Source: Astropecten irregularis
Taxonomy: Eukaryota > Echinodermata > Asteroidea > Paxillosida > Astropectinidae
NCBI GenBank assembly: GCA_963971285.1
Contig: OZ020263.1
Location: 2,418,001-2,482,000 of the forward strand
Direction of reading: 5' to 3'
Length of the DNA stretch: 64,000 bases
This document shows positions 50,801-62,800 of this stretch, piece by piece. Numbering within the stretch: the stretch's first letter is position 1; each line of letters starts with the position of its first letter. Below the pieces are notes generated by a model. That model ran no database searches and was not told where the DNA came from. It saw only the letters and a list, made by a program, of their open reading frames with translations. The position numbers and the translations under genes were made by a program.

Positions 50801-53800
50801 ATGATGGACGTGAGGTGGCTTGAATTGCAGGACCGGGAACTTTTTTTGTGAAATTGGATTCCATTATTTACATATTTTTGTCTCGTTTTCTTTTATAGGT
50901 CCGAGGTTACTTCTCCCATCTGGTCAGCAAAATGGCCACAGCGTCGGAAACCGAAGCTTGGAGTTCTTCAAACAGGAACACGGGATGAAGCACTCGGGGG
51001 AGCACGTTGAAGGGATGTCCAACTCGCCCCTCGTCCACAGGGTGGATAACGAGGCGGGCGTGGTCATGAGAACCAACGACAACGGTCCGGCCATGGATGA
51101 CCGCTGCCACCATCGGAGCCACCGCAACTACGAGCAGCTCCGCAGCGAGTGCAAGAAGGCCATCATGCAGCTGGACAGTCTCAAGCGGCAGCACTCGGAG
51201 GTGGTGGAGAAGTTCGAGCACGCCAACCGGGAGGCAGAGTACTGCCGGAACAAGTGCCGCGCCTCTGTGGACACCGTCGAGCAGCTGCGGATGGAACTCC
51301 AGTCCAAGTTGCGGGAGTGTGCCGAGATGAGAGCCGACTGGGAGCAGGCCAAGAAGGAAATCATCGACCTGAGGCAGACCCACGATGACGACATGAAGGA
51401 GTTATCGGAACTGCGGATGCAGAATCGTGAGGTCATGAACCAGAGGGGGTCATCAGAGGTCTTGAACAAGATGTACGACACTGCCTGGGATAAATACGAG
51501 GGTTTGAAGAGGGAGTATGAGTCCCTCAAGCAGAGGAATGCGGACCTGACCTCCAGGAATAGCATTTCAAACTTTAACATTGAACGGATGGAGGAGGACA
51601 TCAAGAGACTGAAAGGACAGTTAGAGACTGCTTACGCCGAACGCGACCGATCGCACACGGAGCGCAACGCCCTGAAGCAGCAGTGCACGGCGGTGATCCG
51701 CAAGTACGACGACATTCTGCGGGAAATGGACGAGTCTCTGCAGAGCAAACAGCTTGCCAATCAGAAGTATGAGAAAGCTCAGCGGGAACTGAATCACATC
51801 AAGCACATCAAGCACGAGATGGACAAGAAGATCGACCTGGTGACGGAGGAGCGCAACGCTGCGGTGCGCGAGTACACCTTGGTGATGAGCGAGCGGGACG
51901 ACGTTCACAAGGAGATGGAGAAGCTCCAAGAGGAGGCCCAGACCGAATCAGCCCGCCGTAAGAACATCGAGGAGAAGTACGGGAATGTCATGGCAATCAA
52001 CGAGGCCCTGAAAGGCAAGATGTATGTGATGAGCAAGGAACGGGATCATGCTCTGAGAGAGTACAATGAGCTGAGCGACCGCTATCGGGACATCATCAAC
52101 AACACTGCGCTGGCGCAGAAGGAGCGGGACAAGGCCCTCTTTGAGTTTGAAAAGTTCAAAGAGGAGCGGGACGTTGCCCGAATGGAACGCACGGAAGCCC
52201 TAGACCAGCGGGACAAGCTCCTCCAAGAATGCTACAATGCTGTCCAGCAGAAGAAGTCCATCAGCAACGACTACGACCTGGCCTACAGAGAGGCTGAGGT
52301 CCTGCGACGGAACTTGGACACGGCCGAGAAGGAGCTCAAAGAGGTCCAGTCGGAGACGGACGATGCCAAAAGGCAGCGAGACCGCGCCTTCCAGGAGCGC
52401 GTCAAGATCATGATGGAGCGCGAGAGCATCAGGACATTGTGCGACAAACTCAGGCGAGAGAGGGACCGTGCTGTCAGTGATTTTGCAGAGGCACTCCGAA
52501 ATCTGGACGACATCAAGCGGCAACGAAATGATGCAGTCAAGCAGCTAAAAGAAGCAAAGTGAGTTCAATTGTTCAGTTTTGAATGTCCTTTTTAATTCCT
52601 TTTCTCAAATCTATGTTATCCTTATACATGTAGATAAGGTGGATATTTACTCAAACGTCTGTTGGATATGGTGGTTAACTATTTGTAAGGAATTATGGCA
52701 CAATCATGTTCCAGTGGTCTCTGTAGTGTCCATGAATCACCAGCAAACTTGTACCTTAAGACCCTGATAACCTTGTTCAGTTTTCATATATTACGGTCGC
52801 GAGTAGATGCAATTCTAATGATGAAGTACCCCTGTAAATATTCCATTCCATTTATGCAAGTTCAACAACTTCGTGTATTCAGAATTTGGCCCATGCTACT
52901 CGGCGGCGACACCGTGCAACATCTTTCCCCCAAGCTTCTTGGTACGACCATTATGAATACGGGGCAACGAGTGCACCCAAGCATACTGTCTTGAATTCAG
53001 TCATGCGCATACATGTACATGCAATTACATTCAAACAATGGAAAGATACAGACAAAAAAAAACCCTAAAAGATACAAACGGATTTGATGTCAAACTAAGA
53101 TCCATCCATATGGAACTGAATACATTTTGCAGTCAGAATTTTACCGTCCGAATCGGTCAGATTAAAATGTTCGCTGTCGCATGTGAGAATATTCCACATG
53201 CCCGTCCATCCGGAAAAGAAAGTTAGTTTTCTTGCATATAATTGCCTCGGGGCATAATTTCGCCGCTAAACACGGTAACCAAGTAAAGAATAAGCCAGAC
53301 AGACGTCTCTTCCTAGCTGTGCAACGAGCCGTGAATACTGACGGAGCTTGCCAATGTATAAATCAAACGAACCGTCGTCGTCGTCGGGTTGCATTAAGCC
53401 GTAGCAGCTCCCAAGGGCATGACCAGGGAAGACATTTAACAACCGAACGGAAATTGGGATTTGTGTCTATAAGGTCAATATGCATGTCTGTACATGCATA
53501 TGTCTTGGTGGTACATTTTATGCATGTATACACAGTCCAGTTACATACAACGCTTTATAATTGTACAGCGGGCAATGCTTCCCCACTCACAACAGCAGAG
53601 AGAAATTTGCTTCAAGCCAACAAACATTTTTTCATAACTTTGCTCCCTTAAAAAAATTCTTGTGTCAAAAAGAAAAATTGCTACATGTAGGTTACATTGT
53701 AGAACATATGTGGATCGGTTTGCGGAAACACCATGTAATTATCGTTCGTACTTTCGCACTTCTATATCGTTTGCACTTCTATATCGTTCGCACTTCTATA

Positions 53801-56800
53801 TCGTTCGCACTTCTCGCAATAGGTCTCAACGTTTCGACTAGTCTGCTCTAGTCCTCATCAGGAGACGTTGTAGAACATCTCTATATAAAACAATGACAGC
53901 GAAAAATTTAAAAAAGTATTCGGGGCATTTCAATATTGATGGGGGAAAGCAATTAGAATCCGACAATAATGTCAGCCTCCCTTTGCGGCTTCCTCTACAT
54001 ATCTAGCCACAAGCCAAGTGAACTCATGCGGGATACTCAGATAAATGCTATGTATGTTCGCTGCGACACTGTAAATGTCAACTTTATTGGCTCGGTACCG
54101 TAAACCACTTTGCGGTCTGGGTTTTTTTTTTTTCGGTAAGCTTTAAGAACACAGTCAGTGCACCCAATTATCTCCGGCGTGATTACTTTCTGATGCACCT
54201 ACCGTTTCCTTCATCTTCTGTAAGCATCTTCGTCCGTTGGGAGAGACAGAGAGAGAAATTGGTTCTAATGCCTCTGCTTCATGTAATGAGGTTTTATTAG
54301 TTGCTCGCGTCAGCAAGCGACTTTTTTCGGGATCATTCCTTAAAGACCCTCGTCTCATAATGAACCCGGAGTGATTTTTGTATTAAGAATCAGGCCAGGC
54401 TTACTTATCCCATGAACACGTACACTCAAAGCAAGGAGAAGTGTGTGTTCCACGAAGGGAAATAAAATGCGGGATTTTTTTTTTAGAGGACGGAAAGTGG
54501 ATGTAGAGAGAGAGCGAGCGGAGGGATGCATGAGCTCAAAAGAAAGGAGAGCTTGCCGAAGTACCTCTTGAGGATTTGAAACGGGTTCGGGAGGAAACAG
54601 AAATGGTTCGAGGAGTCATTCTATCTCTTGTGGATTGCTCCATTAAGCCACACCCTCCGTCCCCCTCAGTCCCCACCCCCTTGGAGGACTTATGTACTCT
54701 TTGTGCACCTGTATACATGCCGGTCCCGTTGCTATAGCGTCGTCACATAGTCAGAGGTTTTAAATTGGTTCTCGGAAACAGACAAGAGCAATGTTTTTCC
54801 CACTCAGGCTCTTCTGTGAACTAGTTCAAATTGAAGCATCTAGAAGCAGGGACCAATTTCATAAAACTGCTTAAGCACAAAAATGTGCTTAAGCATGAAA
54901 AGACTTCCTTGATCAAGCAGGATTACCAACCAAATTTCCATGTGATGTTTACTGCTTGTGACTTGTATTCGGCCATTGTTTGCTGAGCATAACATTCACA
55001 AGAAGTTCTGACTGGCATACTGATTTCATTTACCAAAGTTTTTGGTGCTTAAGCAAATTTTGAGTGCTTAGCAGTTCTATCAAATTTGGTTCTGATTTGT
55101 AAGGGCAACGGGGCAGTTTGTACTGATCTCAACTCTAATGTTGGTTTGGTTTCGGGTTTTATTTTCCTATGTTGCAGAGACAAGCTACAGAAGCAATCTG
55201 AGAAGGATATGCACTCGGGCATGAAGAAACTCATCACGCACCACAGCCGCGACTCGGCCATCGACGCCGACTCGCAGGAATGGGAGACGGAGACGGTTGC
55301 CATAGAAACAGAAAGAGTGAGTCCATGTTTACTGTTTTTGTTTGTTAATAATATTTGAGAGAGAGATTTTTAAGTATAAAATTGCCTTTAACAGTTTAAG
55401 CCTGGGAAACTCTTATGTCTGCAAAGCACAAACTTCATGAAGCTTAATATTGTGGCCTTAGAAGCAAACAAGGCTATGACAAATGCCATCAATTAAAGAT
55501 CATGATCAGGAGCACTCCTCATCTTTTGCAAACATCATCAGTCCTCTCTCCCTTCATTTTAATTTTTCACTCTCCAACGGGAAATCCGCCAAGGGAATAA
55601 GAATCGTGGATGACAGCTGAATCTTTTTGAAATATTATTCCCCGTTGGCACTTGACAGTTACAGGTATTGAGTTCCCGGGGACGTTAAGTTCATGCTCGT
55701 CGAGATGTAAGCAGATATACACGCTATACACTCGGACCATTTAGAACAGAAAGCACAATGAAGGTCTCTTCTCAGTTGACGAGTCAGGCGCTAAGGCAAT
55801 GTCGCTGCAAGTCATCTTTTTCTTTCTTCAGTATTTTGAAAGGAACCATGCTGATTTCATAATTGCGACTTGTCAGCCTTCTTTGTGGTTCAATTTATCA
55901 AACTGCATTCTGGCTTTCTTTGGGGGGGTTGGAGGGAGGTCTTACCGTGCTCCAGTGCTTATCAATGCACCTGCCCTGAGAAGAGTCACCGTAGGCATCA
56001 TCATCATATGTCCCGTCCTCGTTACTTGATCATCTTTAAACTTCTGTGAAGTATTATGCATGACTCAGAGTGATATCAGATTGATGACCGTGATTTTTCT
56101 GCTTTGTGCTCGTGCAAATGAAATTCATATGCTACACGTTGTAAACTGCTGCAGTCCCAAATTATGGCCTGATATATGAAATGTGTTTGAGTTAGGAAGG
56201 TCTGACATTTCAATCTTAAGAGGATCATTCTCAAACGCTACGATTTAAGCAGGCTAAGCCTTTGAGAAAGATCCTGCTAGGATCGAAACGCATCAGGCCC
56301 TCCTTACTCCAAGAATTTGATATATTTCAGGTCATTTAGGCTGATGAGCAGTTTGCAGCAGTTTATCACTTGTATTAAGATTTATACAGAACTGAATCTT
56401 AACGCAAGACTTATAGTGAAGTAGTATTGTACCATTACCCCTCGTTTTGTGGGGTTGAAGCTAAACCTACGCGTAATAATGACATCTTTCAAAGTCAATT
56501 TGGATTATCTTGCTATAAAGCTCAGTCATGAGTCATTTTCTCATTTAGTGCCATATCAACCAGGTACTCTGTTGAACCAATAAACGAAACCCGAAACTCT
56601 GGTTTATATTAAACACAGCCACACTATCTGCCGACTTTCTGACTCACATACATTAATACAAGGAGAGTGATTCTATAAATCAGAGAGGCCGAAACTCAAA
56701 ATGTACATGTATACTGAGCCACAAAAGAAACGCAAACGATGGGTCCATGCAATTTATTGTCATGTTTTTGACATTTCATTACAGCTGTTTAAATTAATCG

Positions 56801-59800
56801 AATTCAACAAAATTTGGTACAAAGTTTCTGACTTGAGTGTTGTCTCTTGTTGTCACAACCAAAAAGTGGTCACGACTGAAATGGCCACAGCACACCTAAG
56901 GTGCCTTGAATGACAATGAATTAAATGGACCCATCATTTGCGTTTCTTTCGGGGCTCAGTGTATTTTGGTGTCTATGGAGATTGTGGTAAACTGTCTTTG
57001 TCAAAGAGTACAAACTACAATTTACTGTTTAATCCACAAAATGTTCTGTACGTCTACTGCATTCAACCTACCCCGTCTGGGGTAGGTTTGAACTAGTAGA
57101 CCCAACCCACAACGGGTTGGGAGATTTTAGGCATAAGCCTTGATTTAGAAAGAGTAAGGATCCATTACAGGCCTGGTGACTCCAAAATATGCCACAAGTT
57201 TAACCGCAGTTGGAACTGAGTACCAAGCACTCTTTTAACAATTTTTTTCTCTCTGTTTCGTCATCACCTAGGAGGATGGGGACGTCAGCGTCTTAGGGTT
57301 TGACTTTGGCGACAGCAAGGATCACACCCAGATCCCGGACGACTGCTCCTTAATCATCACCAAGGTGGACAAGGGAAGCCTAGCTGATGGCCGACTCAAG
57401 TAAGTTCCAAGCACCTTGTCATTATCAGTCCTGAATAAAGAAAATTGACTGGAGCGGGATTCGAACCTGCAACCACTGGAATACTGTACCGGTTGCTCGA
57501 CCATCTGAGCTATCCAGACTTTCAGGCGGTGTCCTTAATAGTCGATTACCTTTGTTCGTTTGGCAGTCAGAAGCCATGAAACCTCTCACACACCACTATA
57601 TCCCAAGGATTTTTCACAATTATACTTGTGACATTAGCAATGCTCCTCATTATGGAGTTTTTACACTAGCCACCAGTCCTCTGGAGCTAAAATTGGTGGA
57701 CCAGAATTTGTCACTCATAAATGCATGTTTGAAGAAGAGCACACACATATCTGCTCAATTTATTAATGAGTGTTTGTTTCATGATTGCATTTTGTTTGAG
57801 ATTTTTTTAATTTGCTTGGAGTTAGTAGGGCCTGATGTTTCGATCCTAGTAGGATATTCATCAAAGGTTTAATTTCATAAAAGTTTTAACTTATCAAGTT
57901 TTAGGTGTGTTTTGTCACAAATTTATTATTTCTGATATTTTTACTTCTTTTTTTTTGGTGATGATGTTGATGTTTTGTTGTTGATTGTTTATTTCATTGA
58001 AAGATAAATAGAGACAATTGTTTTCTCTTCATCTTCTCTATTACAGGGTCAATGACTATGTGCTTAGAGTGAACGACATTGACCTGACCAACGGTGACCG
58101 GTCAGTGGCGTTGCAGGCGGTCAAGAAAGCCAGAGGGGTCATCAACATGGTGAGCGGCCGTAGGCTGGGTCAATAAAACAATGACAAATAATTGCAAAGT
58201 GACATCTGTCATGCTCAGTACCCATGTTCAGAATTGGGAACGAAAAACACGACCATGATCTTCCTCAGAGCTTTTTGGCTAGGGGCCAAATCTGCACTAT
58301 CCCTATAGACCTTATTCACGGTGCATCCATCCTAAATTTGAAGCAGTGCAATCAAACCGAGGCTTGAATTCAAAGTAGTATGGCACCCGTTTTCTTTTTA
58401 GAATTGGTGTTATCTTTTCCAATGGGTAGACAAGGAGGGTGACAAGATGGATGCGCCGTGAATAAGGCATACATGGTACACTTTTTGAGACTTGACCAAA
58501 TTTAGGCCAGTAAGCCCCATGTGAAGTTGCTCTACAGTCTCATGAACTGCTAAGTCCAACGACATCATGGGTCAGATTTTTAGTGGGTTTGGGACGGTTA
58601 GGGTGAAGAAATTTTGAATGGAGATTTTGAATTTTCTGTACCCAAAATGAGGGCTAGTTAAGCACTAACACTTGGTGATTTAAACTAAAATATTATTACA
58701 AGTAGGCTGATTCATGCCATGTCAGAATTTTCTTAACCGTTTATTTTCCACCGGCAGGTTGTGAAGAGAAGGCGCTCCTCCGGGGCCAAGTTCTGCCCGG
58801 TCACTCTGTTCCTGACCAACAAGGAGCACGGGGTGAGCCTGGAGTCTGGCATCTTTGTCAGCCGCGTGGAGCCAGGCTCCGTCTCAGCCAAGGAGTGCGG
58901 GCTGATGGTCGGCGATCGCGTCGTCTCGGTGAGTAAATTCGGTAGGGCAATCATGTCTTTGAAATTTTGGTTTCTCAAACGGGTCTCTCATGGGTCACTG
59001 ATGGTTGTGTTGGGAAAATTTACAGCACCCTCTAAAACTGTCTTGAAAAATATTTCGTAGCTCATTTTCCAAAGACTCTCTGATGTTGGATTTGGCATTA
59101 GATGTCTTCCAAGATGATTTATTTGTTCAGGATTACATTTTTCTACTTGATGAATCCACAGCATGTTGCTTCCTTACTTCACTTCTTGATCCATTTTTGA
59201 CCCAGTTGGCATTCACTGCAGTTTTGCATTTTGTTTAGTATAAATTCGCGTTAGGGCGGATTCAGTTTTCTAAAAAAGTTTTGTTGTCCTTTTTATCCAG
59301 GTGAATGGAGAGTCGGTGATCGATAAACAGGCCAAGGATGTGGAACATATGTTGGACAGCATCAGAGATGCCATCACTCTGAATGTTATGCGCGTCTCGT
59401 CACCTTCGTCCTCATCCGGACTGCCGTCCAACGCCAGCCCGACCGTCGAGTCCATCAAGAGCCACGAGACCCTGTCCTCCAAGTCCAGTCTGACACCCCT
59501 AATGTCCCCCTGCGACGACCAGGAGAGGACCAAGAGTGGCCGGAACATCAGCATCCAGACGGAATCCACTCTGTCGCACCCTCCCCCGATCTCGCCGCCG
59601 CTGATGCGACACTATGAGGACAAGGTGATCGAGAATCCCCACTTCCAGAACGGCGAATATCCCCCGACCTCCAGGGGTCAGGGAGTCATGCAGTCGCCTT
59701 CCGCCGAATGGCAGACGGCCAAGGAAGCAGTGCAGTATTCCAGTCGCCGGCTGCATGCCAACAGCGAGCCGAACCGCAGACCGGACATCATGGGTGCCTG

Positions 59801-62800
59801 GGACAAGACGCACCAGCAACAGTGCAATCAGGAGAACATGTGGGCCTATCCCCCTCAGCAGCAACAGCAGCAGCAGCAGCAGCATTCTCGCCAGAGCTCG
59901 CAGGACTTTAACCCTCACAAGGATGAATCCCGTGACAGTGTCAGACACTCGCGGGAGGGATCCTTCGTGGAGTCTTCCCATTCCCGGCAGAGCTCTCGAG
60001 AGTCGTCAGGCCGACATTCCGGTCACCACACGTCGCACAGCAGTCGCGAGAGCTTCCGAGATCGAGATAACATGAGGCAGAACAGCTATGATCATCGGGA
60101 TCAAGAGGGCCACAGCCCGGCTCATAGCACGCACGCAACCAAAGATAATCCATATCGTTCTCCGCCGCCCTCGAAGCACAGCAGCCACAAGACACAGGAC
60201 TCAAAAGAGAACTTCCCGCCTCCTCAGTCTAATTCGGGCACACCCCAGGAATACAAGACATCCCCTGCCATGAACAGAATGCGGCGGGAACGAGATGGCA
60301 GTCCTAGGGTGGACCCATACACTGAACGAGGAGAGTTCTACCGGGGCAGCAGCCACACGGAGAAGCCGGAGAACAGCACTTGGCCCAAATCCAGGGGACC
60401 ACCGGAGGTGTACCTCACCAACAGGAAGAAGCAGAAGCGAATCACGACCATTCCAATCATGAATCCCTCCTATGAGAACGTGCAAGGCGACATGAAGGGG
60501 GACGGAGAGATGGTGCCTCCCAAGCCTCCCAGTCGCAACTCTTCCCTGAAAGCCTCCAAGCGGCACAAAAGGTCGTCGTCATCATCGGCGGACACAAACC
60601 CCCAGCAGATTCACGGGCAGCCCGGCCAACAGCACCAGTCCCAGAATCTGAGTCAATCCCATGGGATGCCTGCTGCACAGAGCTGCGAGTTTAACGACGG
60701 GGCCAACAAGAACAATAATCGGGACAGCCAGTCGGCCGTAGTCCACTACCCTGCTGGCTCTCTGCCAGACACCAGTGTGGACTACACGGTGGTCAGTGCA
60801 CAGCAAGCTGCCCAGGTGGCCACACAATTCAGGCCGATATCAACTCCGTCAATCGCGCACACGCAGCATCATTCATCGTCGGAGGCCAAACGTGCAATAC
60901 ACCGGCGTGCCCCGCGCCCCAACCAGCTTGAACTTGCCCCCTACTCGCCGCAAACGCCCCCACCCCACACCACGGGGGGCCGGACCATGAGGGACATCCA
61001 GCCGTCCTCCATGTCACAGCATGTCGACTTCCGATCCCAGCCGGCTGTGACGCACGTAGTGCGGCTGCCGAACAAGGTCCCGTACTTCCAAGTCCATAGC
61101 AAAGCCCTCAACGGTTCCAACAGGCCCGGTCGCCCGGCGCATCCCCCGATCTACATGCCGCCGTACGCCTCGTCCAACCATTCGCTCTCCTCGTCCTCCA
61201 CCCACGAAGACGACCGGTCCCCGTCGCGAGCCTCCTTACCGGCCACCCCGAGGGACTTCCAGAACGACAGCAGACGCTCTTCCAACCAGAGCTTTGATTT
61301 TGATCAGCCTCCGGCAGGCCAGCGCGGAGTCTACATCGGCAGACAGGACGGGTACTACACATTTCCAAAGAAGACGGAGAAGAGGATTCGGATACCTCCC
61401 AATTTCGGTTTCAGCCCTGAACCTTGCCTCTCCACAAGTTCTGTAGAAAAAGGTTAGTTTTATCTCTATCAACAGCCTCTTGATCATCCTGTCATAGGAC
61501 AGGAAATTTAGTTAAGTAGTCTAGAAATCTGGTTCATTTGCCTGACCGAATCACAACTGATACTATGACAGATCAAGTCATTACATTTTATAATCATTAA
61601 ACTTGTAAACGATTCCTAATTTAGTCTGTGGGCCTTGTAATGCGTGAGGCAGTTTCATCAGTCAAGGTGGAAGCCGTCATGTTTACTCTATGTAAGTGGG
61701 CACCCTGGATGGCATAAGCTTGAGAAAATTGTATGAGGTGGAAGCTTTTTCTTCCGAAAGATTGCCAGGAGTCCATTGCCTGTGAAATGCCTTCTGTGAC
61801 TTGTCTAGTCTGAGAACAGCCTCCTGAAAGGTCCATCTGGTCATCCTAGATATTTATGCCAACTTGTGCCTCTGTTCCTCCCAAATAGGGTCCATTTCAT
61901 CCGGCGGTGGCATGAAGGACAACGCCGTCTCTCTCAGCCTTCACAGCAACCTCTCGGTCAGCTCCTCAGGCCGGAGTTCAGTCAGTTCCTTCTCAGAGCC
62001 AGAGGTCAGCGTCACCAGAGGATCCTCCGGGTAAGTCAGCCTTCTTCCTCCACATCGCCGGAGGAAGACGTTTCCTTTCATTAATACTGACACCAAATCC
62101 TCTCTGTTTTAAGTTATTACAGTCCCAGACATGTTTTGATTTGGTCTGTCTTGTTTTCCCCGAAACAGCTCCTCAACCCGCACCATTGAGATCGAGAAGA
62201 GCAACAAGCCGCTGGGCATCAGGATCATTCGTGGCAATCGAGGCGGGATCTTCGTCCACACTGTCACCCCGGGCAGCCTAGCAGCCAGAGCCGAGCTTCA
62301 GTACGGGGACCAAATTCTGGAGGTAATCAAACAATAAAATAATGAAAAGAACAATAGAAACGTCAGGCCTGTGCCTTTGCCAAATACCACCAGCATAGGG
62401 CCGGACAGCTCAGTAGATCGCTGGTACAGCATTCCAGAGGTCACAGATTCGAATCCCACTCCAATTAATGTTCTTATGTTCTCCTTAAGGTTACTCCTTT
62501 AAAGTACAAAATGGATGCACATTCCAATGAAGTTATTAACAAAATATAAATGACCATCTCAAATTTGACTTGACCTTACAGTTCAACGGTCTGAATCTAC
62601 GGCAAGCAACGTATGACCAGGCAGCCATTATTCTGAGCCAAGCAGGGAACAGCATCAGTATGCTGGTGATGTACAACATACAGAGTAAGTCTTCCTTCCT
62701 AGTGACTGTGCCAAATTGTAATTTATGATGTATTCTAAATGATGCCACTTTAACGAATCAGTGTTGTCCCGTTGAATAATGTTTCGGATTGGATGGCGTT

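Larger units (their letters stand above)
52559..55177 (+). other. DLG5 intron after the coiled coil (2.6 kb)
   Basis: Non-coding. It contains the 17-bp tandem array with hairpin end (53739), a divergent GGGGCCAATTTCAT-family copy (54850) that ends less than 100 bp before the next acceptor, and otherwise mixed AT-rich sequence. No further exon is supported. Confidence 0.75.
55317..57271 (+). other. DLG5 intron before PDZ1 (2.0 kb)
   Basis: Non-coding. It holds a dispersed hairpin-family unit (56145), a TA-flanked MITE (56710) and a pair of small perfect hairpins (57065). An oligopyrimidine acceptor tract follows. Confidence 0.75.
57400..58046 (+). other. DLG5 intron within PDZ1 (647 bp)
   Basis: It contains the inverted tRNA-derived SINE (57447) and a hairpin-family fragment (57818). 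No coding signal. Confidence 0.7.

Noticed and set aside
50820-50898. Extension of the coiled-coil exon to the ATG at 50820
   Set aside because: These bases contain the T-rich tract and AG of the acceptor; the translated Phe-rich peptide does not look like DLG5.
50907-52540. Minus-strand ORFs of up to 158 codons across the coiled-coil exon
   Set aside because: They are antisense shadows of a G/C-third-position-rich + strand exon with clear DLG5 homology; their Leu/Val-rich or Ser/Arg-rich composition is the expected complement.
57447-57520. Functional tRNA gene on the minus strand
   Set aside because: The B box is perfect, but the acceptor and anticodon stems are poor and related fragments occur at 49136 and 62398, so a SINE head is more likely.
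59270-61487. Minus-strand and alternate-frame ORFs across the linker exon, including a poly-Leu stretch
   Set aside because: The poly-Leu is the complement of the CAG/Gln run, and no splice or start context supports a gene.
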